Shown: piece after piece, positions 15,836 to 21,378 of the stretch
Layout of the letters: every line of letters starts with the position of its first letter
How positions within the stretch are numbered: the first letter of the stretch is position 1
NCBI GenBank assembly: GCA_002369495.1
Contig: DFFD01000008.1
Coordinates: 1-21,378 of the forward strand
Direction: 5' to 3'
DNA from: Lachnospiraceae bacterium UBA3785
GTDB taxonomy: Bacteria; Bacillota; Clostridia; Lachnospirales; Lachnospiraceae
DNA length: 21,378 bases
Notes under the pieces: generated by a model
What the model was told of the DNA's origin: nothing
Databases searched by the model: none
What the model saw: the letters and a program-made list of their open reading frames with translations, nothing else
Made by a program: the position numbers and the translations under genes

Positions 15836-15864
15836 TTGTTATGAGAACCGCAAAATGGTATGCT
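15836..15864 (+). promoter_or_regulatory. Predicted promoter of the ROK kinase gene
   Basis: TTGTTA (15836-15841) and TATGCT (15859-15864) are 17 bases apart, with TG one base before the -10 box. It lies immediately after the operon terminator. An ATG at 15860 falls inside the -10 box and so cannot be the translation start. Confidence 0.7.
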
Positions 15865-15922
15865 TAAAGAAGCAAATGAAGGAGGATGGGAGAGGATGGA
15901 AGGCAGCAGAAGGAGGTCAGGC

Positions 15923-16816
15923 ATGAAGAGGATTGCGGTGGACATCGGCGGGACGTCGCTTCGGACCGCGGTATTCGATGAGGAAATGAAGATCCTGGAC
16001 GTCTTCAAGGTCCCCAACGACCGGACGCTCGGCGCGGCGGGGAACCTCGATAAACTTGTGGGATTTTTAAAGAGCAGGGACTATGAGTACTGCGGGGTCG
16101 GCATCGCGAGCCCGGGACCTCTGGACCTTAAGCGCGGCATGATCCTCAACCCGCCGAATCTCTTCGGCTGGGACAATTTCCCGGTGGCGGACTTCCTCGC
16201 TGAGCGCATGGGCGTGCCCGCGGCCGTCAACAACGACGGGAACCTCGCCGGCCTCGCGGAGGCCAGGATCGGAGCCGGAAAAGGCTATGATTCGGTCGTC
16301 TTCCTCGGGATGTCGACCGGGATGGGCGGCTCCTTCGTCTACAAGGGAGAGCTCATCAACGGCGCGCACTGCAACACCGCGGAATTCTACAACGTGATCG
16401 TGAGCGACGACCCCTATCACCACGGGAGCGCGAACCCGGGCTCCCTCAATGAGCTCGCGGGCGGCGCCGCGATGGAGCGGATCGCGACGGAGCGTTTCGG
16501 GCGGCAGATGTTCGCGAAGGACCTTTTTGCGCTCTATGACGAGGGAAATGAGGACGCCGCGGACATCCTCGAAAAGACCTCGGAAATGCTCGCGCGCGGC
16601 ATCGCCAACATTTACTACATGATCGACCCGGACGTCTACATCATCGGCGGGTCGATCGGCCTTCATAACCGCTGGTACGTCGCAAAGGCGCTCGAAAAGG
16701 CAAAGCGCTACATGGTAATGCCGGACATCAACGTCGCCTGGTCCGTCTTCGGGGATGACGCCGGGCTTTACGGCGCGGCGCTGCTGGCCGGGGATGCGGC
16801 AGGGCTTAAGGGCTGA
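15923..16816 (+). CDS. ROK-family sugar kinase-like protein lacking the zinc motif
   Basis: This 297-residue cytoplasmic protein should phosphorylate a sugar or amino sugar with ATP. The N-terminal phosphate loop DIGGTSLRTAVFD (7-19), the VGIASPGPLD strand, the catalytic base D105 in NNDGNLAG and the second ATP-binding region FLGMSTGMGG (128-137) are intact. The usual ROK zinc-binding motif (His plus C-x-C-G-x2-G-C-x-E) is absent. Its place is taken by AEFYNVIVSDDPYHHGSANPGSLNELAGG, so the protein belongs to a zinc-less branch. ATG 15923 follows GGAGG; longer starts at 15860 or 15896 are rejected because of the promoter and poor spacing. It is flanked by its own promoter and that of the DUF3737 gene. 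A glucokinase, fructokinase or N-acyl-sugar kinase role cannot be separated from sequence alone. Confidence 0.85.
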   Translation: MKRIAVDIGGTSLRTAVFDEEMKILDVFKVPNDRTLGAAGNLDKLVGFLKSRDYEYCGVGIASPGPLDLKRGMILNPPNLFGWDNFPVADFLAERMGVPAAVNNDGNLAGLAEARIGAGKGYDSVVFLGMSTGMGGSFVYKGELINGAHCNTAEFYNVIVSDDPYHHGSANPGSLNELAGGAAMERIATERFGRQMFAKDLFALYDEGNEDAADILEKTSEMLARGIANIYYMIDPDVYIIGGSIGLHNRWYVAKALEKAKRYMVMPDINVAWSVFGDDAGLYGAALLAGDAAGLKG

Positions 16817-16825
16817 GGTTTTTAT

Positions 16826-16854
16826 TTGCCTTTTTGCGCGGAACACGCTATAAT
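16826..16854 (+). promoter_or_regulatory. Predicted promoter of the DUF3737 gene
   Basis: TTGCCT (16826-16831) and TATAAT (16849-16854) are 17 bases apart. The start of transcription would be near 16861, about 30 bases before the ATG. No terminator is seen between the ROK gene and this promoter, so read-through is also possible. Confidence 0.72.
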
Positions 16855-16889
16855 GGCACCGACATCAACAAGGACAGAGGAGTTTTATT

Positions 16890-17726
16890 ATGAAAGTATA
16901 CAGGGACCGGACATTTGACGAGGAGAGAGCACTGTACGGGAGCCGCGGCGCGGAGGTGGTGAACTGCCGCTTCGACGGGCCCGCGGACGGCGAGAGCGCG
17001 CTGAAGGAGAGCCGGGACGTGACGGTCCGGGATTCATTTTTCAACCTGCGCTACCCCTTCTGGCACGATACGAACCTTTCGATCAGCGGCTCGGAGATGA
17101 CGCCTCTCTGCAGGGCGGCGCTCTGGTACTCGCGCAATGTACGCATTGTAAGCACGAAGATGCACGGGATCAAGGCGCTTCGCGAGTGCGCGGACGTCGT
17201 GATCGAAGGGTGCGATATTATTTCCCCGGAGTTCGGCTGGTCGGTGCGCGGGATCACGATGAAGAACACGAGCGCGGAGAGCGAGTATTTCATGCTGCGC
17301 GCGGAGAGGCTTCATTTTGAAAATGTGACCCTCAAGGGAAAATACTCCTTCCAGTACATCACGGACTCGGAATTTTCAAACTGCAATTTCGACACGAAGG
17401 ACGCGTTCTGGCACGCGAAAAACGTGGTTGTAAAGGACAGCACGATCAAGGGCGAGTACCTGGCCTGGTACTGCGAAAATGTGACCTTTATTAACTGCAC
17501 GATCATCGGGACCCAGCCGCTCTGCTACTGCAGGGGGCTTAAGCTCGTCAACTGCAAAATGATCGACGCGGACCTTGCCTTCGAGAAATCCGAGGTGGAC
17601 GCGGAGATCAGCTCGACTGTCATCAGCATCAAGAACCCGAAGAGCGGCACGATCAGGGCGGCCGGCATCGGGGAGATCATCCTGGACGATCCGGAGGCCG
17701 AGGGAGAGATCATTTCGGAAGAATGA
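16890..17726 (+). CDS. DUF3737 family parallel beta-helix protein
   Basis: This 278-residue protein matches the DUF3737 pattern along its length: FDEERALYG, CRFDGPADGESALKE, LRYPFWH, RAALWYSRNV, GIKALREC, SPEFGW, GKYSFQYI, TKDAFWHAKNV, GEYLAWYCENV, GTQPLCYCRGL and SIKNP. These recur about every 20-24 residues as rungs of a right-handed beta-helix. It has no signal peptide, so it is probably cytoplasmic. The family's biochemical role is not established; the very conserved aromatic and acidic face suggests an enzyme or a sugar-binding surface. ATG 16890 has AGAGGAG upstream. The gene has its own promoter and follows the ROK kinase by 73 bases. Its 3' end overlaps, tail to tail, a truncated chromate-transporter remnant on the other strand. 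Confidence 0.92.
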   Translation: MKVYRDRTFDEERALYGSRGAEVVNCRFDGPADGESALKESRDVTVRDSFFNLRYPFWHDTNLSISGSEMTPLCRAALWYSRNVRIVSTKMHGIKALRECADVVIEGCDIISPEFGWSVRGITMKNTSAESEYFMLRAERLHFENVTLKGKYSFQYITDSEFSNCNFDTKDAFWHAKNVVVKDSTIKGEYLAWYCENVTFINCTIIGTQPLCYCRGLKLVNCKMIDADLAFEKSEVDAEISSTVISIKNPKSGTIRAAGIGEIILDDPEAEGEIISEE

Positions 17727-17838
17727 TCCGGGCGATGACCTGCTCTTCGATGAGCGGCATGGCGGCGCAGCCGCCGCCGAAGCTGAAGGCGCCGATTTTC
17801 AGAAAAGCGAGGAAGAGACGGAGGAGAATGGATATCAT
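17710..17838 (-). pseudogene. Truncated chromate transporter (ChrA/CHR family) N-terminus
   Basis: A 42-codon frame runs on the minus strand from ATG 17838-17836 to TGA 17712-17710. Residues 6-36 (LRLFLAFLKIGAFSFGGG, then AAMPLIEEQVIA) are the typical first membrane helix and FSFGGG loop of CHR transporter proteins, which are normally about 180-200 or 400 residues. Homology stops at about R37 (17728), two bases from the end of the DUF3737 gene (stop at 17724-17726). After that it reads into antisense of that gene and ends. GGAGG lies eight bases from the start, so the head of the gene is intact and the rest is missing. It is 77 bases downstream of the TSUP fusion gene on the same strand. I read it as the left-over of a deletion; expression of a one-helix peptide is possible. 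Confidence 0.8.
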
Positions 17839-17914
17839 TTCATTTTCCTCCTTTTTTGATGGCGCGCTTCTTACGCAGAACGGTCCTTGCCGCGCCGACG
17901 GCTGGTGTTATTTT

Positions 17915-19429
17915 TCATAGGAATCGTATGAGGAGGGCGAGGGCGAGCGCGTCCGCCGCGGGTACTGTCACGGTGTCGAGGCCGCCGTGGCTCGCCATCT
18001 CCGTCAGGGAGGAGACAGCCGCGATGACCAGGGAAATGAAAACCGCCCGCAGCCCCCGGTAAGGGGACGCAAGCAGGAGCGAGATCAGGCAGGCGAGAAA
18101 GGCGACCGCCGCCATGGCGAGGCTGCCTTCCCAGGATTTTTTGTGATCCGCGAAGAAGAGGCGGATCTTGTGGCGACCGAATGGCCGGCCGACCCAGGCG
18201 GCCGCGATGTCCCCGAGGCCCCAGGAGGCGGTGCTCGCGATCAGGACGAAGGGTTTCCTGAGAAAACCGCAGGCGAAGGCCGCGAGGGCTGCCTGGGAGA
18301 GGAAGAGCAGGAGGAGGCTCGAGCGGATCTCGCCGGGATTTTTCTCGACAAAGAGGGCGCTGTAGCCGCTCCAGCCCTCCGCAAGCCAGAGAGCGGGGTA
18401 GACGACGGCGGCGAAGATGACCAGCGTGAGCGTCTCGGGGAGCCAGCCGCGGCCGGTCAGGACCACGAAGATCGAGGAGGTGAAGGCCGCGACGTGCAGG
18501 AGCTTCCGGAAAATGTCCTTCGGGATCCGGACCAGCGCGTGCAGGAGGATGAGCGCAGCCGCAAGGGAGAGAATGTAGACGAGGTAGGTCCCGAAGGTCG
18601 CGGCGGTGTCCGCGGCCAGGGGGTTCGCAAAGAAGAAGTCCCTGTAGTAGAGGAGGATCATGGCCGCGCCGAGGACGGTGAGGACGGCACCGGTCGCAAG
18701 ACCGACCGTGCGGTTCGGCACCCTGTTCGCGAAGCCGGCAGAGACGCGGCTCGATACGGTCGCGATGACGATGCAGAGGAGCATGACGTGCCATTTTTCG
18801 AGCAGGATCGCAGGGTGGATCAGGATGTGGCTGACCGAGGCGATGAGGGCCGTGAAGGTCATGATGAAGGTGCTCGTCCCGACCGCGGTCTTCAGCTCCA
18901 TGCCGAGGAAGGCCGTGAAGACGATCAGCATCATCATGCCTCCCCCTGTGCCGACGAAACCCGTGCCGAAGCCGATCGTGAGACCGAAGAAGAGGGAGAT
19001 CGCGATGCCTTTTATGTCCAGCTTCTCGCCCTTTTCGGCGGTGATCCTGCGGCTGGTGTCCGGCTTCACGAGGAAGCGGATGCCGATGCAGAAGGTGAGG
19101 ATCAGCGTGAAGCTGCCGAGGACGACGTTGCCGGCGCGGAAAGCCGCGTAGCTGCCGACGGTGCACATGGATATAATCGAGACCAGCATGACGGCGCCGC
19201 GCTTAAGGTCGATATTTTTGTGGCGGATGTAGGTCGCCGTGGTGACCGCGGAGCCCAGGATGTCGGAGGCCAGCGCGATGGCGGTCGCCTGGTAGGCCCC
19301 GGTCTCGCCCGAGAAGGACGGGCAGAGGACGATCAGGATCGGGACCATGACGGTGGCGGCGGAGAGGCCGGCGAGGCCGGTGCCGACGCCCGCGCCGAGG
19401 GCGGCGATCACGTACCAGAAGTATTCCAT
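17915..19429 (-). CDS. Fusion of TauE/SafE (TSUP) transporter and dolichol/phytol-kinase-like membrane domain
   Basis: This 504-residue integral membrane protein has two parts. Residues 1-265 are a TSUP permease with the two inverted-repeat glycine motifs (GAGVGTGLAGLSA at 12-24 and GFGTGFVGTGGG at 153-164); the family exports or imports sulfite, organosulfonates or similar anions. Residues about 280-504 carry the signature of SEC59/DGK1/VTE5-type CTP-dependent lipid kinases and related cytidylyltransferases: RKLLHV (308-313), GDIAAAWVGRPFGRHK (406-421), KKSWEGS (430-436) and LDTVTVP (484-490). The reading frame is continuous with no break. AAAGGA lies about ten bases from the ATG. It has its own promoter (19472-19500) and probably reads into the chromate transporter remnant. 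Substrate of either half is unknown, and coupling of the two activities is inference. Confidence 0.85.
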   Translation of the reverse strand: MEYFWYVIAALGAGVGTGLAGLSAATVMVPILIVLCPSFSGETGAYQATAIALASDILGSAVTTATYIRHKNIDLKRGAVMLVSIISMCTVGSYAAFRAGNVVLGSFTLILTFCIGIRFLVKPDTSRRITAEKGEKLDIKGIAISLFFGLTIGFGTGFVGTGGGMMMLIVFTAFLGMELKTAVGTSTFIMTFTALIASVSHILIHPAILLEKWHVMLLCIVIATVSSRVSAGFANRVPNRTVGLATGAVLTVLGAAMILLYYRDFFFANPLAADTAATFGTYLVYILSLAAALILLHALVRIPKDIFRKLLHVAAFTSSIFVVLTGRGWLPETLTLVIFAAVVYPALWLAEGWSGYSALFVEKNPGEIRSSLLLLFLSQAALAAFACGFLRKPFVLIASTASWGLGDIAAAWVGRPFGRHKIRLFFADHKKSWEGSLAMAAVAFLACLISLLLASPYRGLRAVFISLVIAAVSSLTEMASHGGLDTVTVPAADALALALLIRFL

Positions 19430-19471
19430 GAAGTGAGGTTCCTTTCCGGGAGCAGTTCATTTTCCTTCTTA

Positions 19472-19500
19472 ATTATAGGGGATTCGGGACGTTTCGGCAA
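19472..19500 (-). promoter_or_regulatory. Predicted promoter of the TSUP-kinase fusion gene
   Basis: On the minus strand TTGCCG (19500-19495) and TATAAT (19477-19472) are 17 bases apart, leaving a leader of about 35 bases. It lies back to back with the polymerase promoter. Confidence 0.72.
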
Positions 19501-19532
19501 CCGGCAGGTTCGCAGGAAATGCGCGAAGCAGT

Positions 19533-19561
19533 TTGAACTATTCTCGGCAATATGATATAAA
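19533..19561 (+). promoter_or_regulatory. Predicted promoter of the Y-family polymerase gene
   Basis: TTGAAC (19533-19538) and TATAAA (19556-19561) are 17 bases apart. No consensus Firmicute LexA box (GAAC-N4-GTTC) is seen at the promoter; the nearest match, GAACTATTCTCG, has only the left half. Confidence 0.68.
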
Positions 19562-19593
19562 GGAGTAGAGCGGGCAGCCGGAGAGGAGGAGGC

Positions 19594-21123
19594 ATGAAAA
19601 CAGAGAAGACATTTCTTGCGATCGATATGAAGTCATTCTATGCCTCCGTGGAATGCCGGGAGCGCGGGCTCGACCCGCTGACCACAAACCTGGTGGTCGC
19701 GGACGTCTCCCGGACCGAGAAGACGATCTGCCTCGCGGTCTCGCCCTCGCTCAAGGCCTGCGGGCTGCCGGGCCGCGCCCGCCTCTTCGAGGTCGTCCGG
19801 AAAATGAAGGAAGTCAACACGCTCCGCCTTAGGAAGATCCCGGAGCGGGAATTTACCGGAAGCTCCTCAGACGCAAGGGAGCTCGCGGCCGACCCGCGCC
19901 TTAAGGCGGACTACATCGCCGCGACGCCGCGGATGGCGCTCTACATGGATTACAGCAGCCGGGTTTACGAGATCTACCTCAAATACATCGCACCGGAGGA
20001 TATCCACGTCTACTCGATTGACGAGGTGATGATCGACGCGACCGCCTACCTTGGCACCTACGGGCTGACCGGGCGGGAGCTGGCAAAGCGGATGATCCTG
20101 GACATCTATGAAACCCTCGGAATCACCGCGACCGCGGGGATCGGCACGAATCTCTACCTCGCGAAGGTCGCGATGGATATGCTGGCAAAGCACGAGGAGC
20201 CGGACGCGGACGGGGTGCGCATTGCGGAGCTCGATGAGATGTCCTACCGGAGACGGCTGTGGAGCCATAAACCGCTCACGGATTTCTGGCGGGTCGGAAA
20301 GGGCTACGCGAGGAAGCTTGAGAAAGAAGGACTCTTTACGATGGGCGACATCGCGCGATGTTCGCTCGGGAAGAGTGGGGATTACTACAATGAAGACCTG
20401 CTCTACGATCTCTTCGGGGTGAACGCGGAGCTTCTCATTGACCACGCGTGGGGCTGGGAGCCGTGCACGATGGCGATGGTGAAGGCGTATCAGCCGGAGG
20501 AGCGTTCATTTTCAAGCGGGCAGGTTTTAAGCTGTCCCTACACCGCGGACAAGGCGCGGACGGTTGTCATGGAGATGGCGGAGGCCGCGGCACTCGGGCT
20601 TGTGGAGAAGGGGCTCGTGACGGACCAGCTGGTGCTCACCGTGGGCTACGATATCGAGTGCCTCACGGACCCGCAGATCCGGCGGAAGTACAAGGGGGAA
20701 GTGACGAACGACTGGTACGGGCGGAAGGTTCCGAAGGCGGCGCACGGGACGGAGAACCTGGGGAGAATGACCTCCTCGGGGCGCCTGATCACGGAGGCGG
20801 CGGCCGCGCTCTACGACCGGATCGTGAACCCGGACCTGCTCGTCCGGAGGATGTACCTTAACGTGAATCATGTGATTCCGGAGAGGGAGGCGGCCGCCCC
20901 GGAGGAGACTTACGAGCAGCTGGACCTCTTCACGGACTACGCGGCCCGCGCGAAAGAGCAGGAAAATGAAGAGCAGGCGCTCGCGAAAGAGAAAAACCTC
21001 CAGAAGGCGATGCTGGACATCCGGAAGAAATACGGGACCAACTCGATCGTGAAGGGCGTCAACATGAAGGAGGAGTCCACCGGGAGATTCCGCAATGAGA
21101 CGATCGGAGGGCACAGGGCATGA
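19594..21123 (+). CDS. Y-family DNA polymerase (UmuC/DinB/UvrX type)
   Basis: This 509-residue translesion polymerase copies past damaged bases. Palm-domain acidic residues are in place: D11 in AIDMKSFYAS (F15/Y16 at the steric gate position) and D143-E144 in VYSIDEVMIDAT. The thumb-type helix-hairpin-helix region follows (TDFWRVGKGYARKLEKEG), then a little-finger domain. The sliding-clamp binding motif QLDLF is at 442-446, near the C-terminus as in other bacterial Y polymerases. Length is more like the Firmicute UvrX/YqjW branch than the shorter DinB. GGAGGAGG precedes the ATG. Its stop overlaps the next start by four bases (ATGA), so a YolD-like partner is co-translated. SOS control is expected from the family, but no LexA site is visible. 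Confidence 0.93.
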   Translation: MKTEKTFLAIDMKSFYASVECRERGLDPLTTNLVVADVSRTEKTICLAVSPSLKACGLPGRARLFEVVRKMKEVNTLRLRKIPEREFTGSSSDARELAADPRLKADYIAATPRMALYMDYSSRVYEIYLKYIAPEDIHVYSIDEVMIDATAYLGTYGLTGRELAKRMILDIYETLGITATAGIGTNLYLAKVAMDMLAKHEEPDADGVRIAELDEMSYRRRLWSHKPLTDFWRVGKGYARKLEKEGLFTMGDIARCSLGKSGDYYNEDLLYDLFGVNAELLIDHAWGWEPCTMAMVKAYQPEERSFSSGQVLSCPYTADKARTVVMEMAEAAALGLVEKGLVTDQLVLTVGYDIECLTDPQIRRKYKGEVTNDWYGRKVPKAAHGTENLGRMTSSGRLITEAAAALYDRIVNPDLLVRRMYLNVNHVIPEREAAAPEETYEQLDLFTDYAARAKEQENEEQALAKEKNLQKAMLDIRKKYGTNSIVKGVNMKEESTGRFRNETIGGHRA

Positions 21124-21378
21124 GCGATTATTCGGATATTATTGACCTGCCGCATTATGAGCCGGCGAGGCACAGGAGGATGCCGACGGAGAACCGGGCG
21201 GCCCAGTTCGCCCCGTTCGCGGCGCTCACCGGGTTCGAGGAGGTGACGCGGGAGACTGCGCGGAGGACCGGGGAGAGGGCGGAGCTGGAGGGGAACCTGG
21301 GGGTTGCTGGGGACGGTTCTTTTAGGGACGGTTCTTGTCCGTCTGGGACGGTTCCTCAGGAACCGTCCCAGACGGGCT
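21120..21378 (+). CDS. Small YolD-like partner of the polymerase (partial, possibly disrupted)
   Basis: The frame starts at ATG 21120, overlapping the polymerase stop, and runs off the window. The N-terminal 60 residues (IIDLPHYEPARHRRMPTENRAAQFAPFAALTGFEE) are the pattern of the small proteins found next to Y-family polymerases in Clostridia, related to YolD. The family is expected to modulate the polymerase; its mechanism is poorly known. From about residue 64 the reading frame enters a GGGACGGTTC-type repeat and encodes Gly/Ser/Pro-rich sequence unlike the family. The 3' half has therefore probably been replaced or interrupted by the repeat. No stop is met before 21378, so the true end and intactness cannot be seen. 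Confidence 0.75.
   Translation, partial: MSDYSDIIDLPHYEPARHRRMPTENRAAQFAPFAALTGFEEVTRETARRTGERAELEGNLGVAGDGSFRDGSCPSGTVPQEPSQTG
21310..21378. repeat. GGGACGGTTC repeat with 37-bp palindrome (REP-like)
   Basis: GGGACGGTTC occurs directly at 21310, 21325 and 21345, and inverted (GAACCGTCCC) at 21360-21369. The last direct copy and the inverted copy form a perfect inverted repeat, 18-base arms at 21339-21356 and 21358-21375 around one C. Such palindromes resemble the small intergenic or REP-like repeats scattered in Clostridia genomes, which may be spread by RAYT/IS200-type transposases. The element continues past the window edge. Confidence 0.8.

Noticed and set aside
15860..15862. Upstream ATG for the ROK kinase
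   Set aside because: It falls inside the -10 box of the predicted promoter; the ATG at 15923 follows GGAGG and starts right before the phosphate loop.
17843..17905. GGCGCG/CGCGCC pairing between the TSUP gene and the chromate stub as a terminator
   Set aside because: The loop is over 20 bases and T residues follow only weakly, so it is not convincing.
19535..19546. LexA (SOS) box ahead of the Y-family polymerase
   Set aside because: Only the GAAC half matches; the GTTC half is absent.
17987..19555. 522-codon plus-strand open frame opposite the TSUP fusion
   Set aside because: It consists almost entirely of Glu/Asp/Arg/Gly from antisense of hydrophobic codons; no start signal.

Overview
The window looks like a chromosomal segment of a GC-rich, low-motility-of-context Firmicute, most likely a gut or rumen Clostridia species of the Lachnospiraceae type. 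The reasons are strong AGGAGG-type ribosome binding sites throughout, sigma-A-like promoters with 17-base spacers, a DUF3737 beta-helix protein, a GH43 beta-xylosidase, and a Y-family polymerase followed by a small YolD-like partner. This placement is inferred from gene content and was not tested by any search. No rRNA, tRNA, CRISPR array or insertion sequence was seen.

Layout. Bases 1-1440 are a low-density, partly decayed stretch: an interrupted reading frame (2-487), a Bcp-type peroxiredoxin (502-957) and another apparent gene remnant (1017-1352). Bases 1442-6944 are a carbohydrate block: a GH43 beta-xylosidase; a conserved-looking protein of unknown function with a clear promoter and leader hairpin; an unusual single-chain fusion of a sugar isomerase/epimerase-like TIM barrel with an aldo/keto reductase; and NagA. 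A small esterase faces NagA, with the two stop codons directly abutting. A large minus-strand protein with two XRE-like helix-turn-helix domains (7692-9518) is transcribed away from the next block.

Bases 9735-15787 form a tight five-gene operon ending in a hairpin terminator. Four of its five proteins carry short Cys4 zinc ribbons (five ribbons in all). Two of these have a membrane helix after the ribbon, one is a double-ribbon protein with a Pro/Glu linker, one has a PH-like domain, and the fifth is a signal-peptide/C-terminal-anchor membrane protein. The first protein (1041 residues) combines a ribbon, a membrane helix, three YfaP/DUF2135-like beta modules and a C-type lectin domain. I infer an envelope-spanning complex with a carbohydrate- or calcium-binding outside face and ribbon-mediated contacts inside, possibly controlled by the divergent regulator. 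This is the best candidate for an undescribed system.

Bases 15836-17726 hold a ROK-family kinase that lacks the usual zinc motif, and a DUF3737 protein with its own promoter. On the minus strand, 17710-17838 is a 42-codon remnant of a chromate transporter whose homology stops where the DUF3737 gene ends, which looks like a deletion junction. Upstream of the remnant on the minus strand is a fusion of a TauE/SafE (TSUP) transporter with a dolichol/phytol-kinase-like membrane domain (17915-19429). A divergently transcribed Y-family DNA polymerase (19594-21123) overlaps a small YolD-like gene that runs into a GGGACGGTTC palindromic repeat at the window edge.
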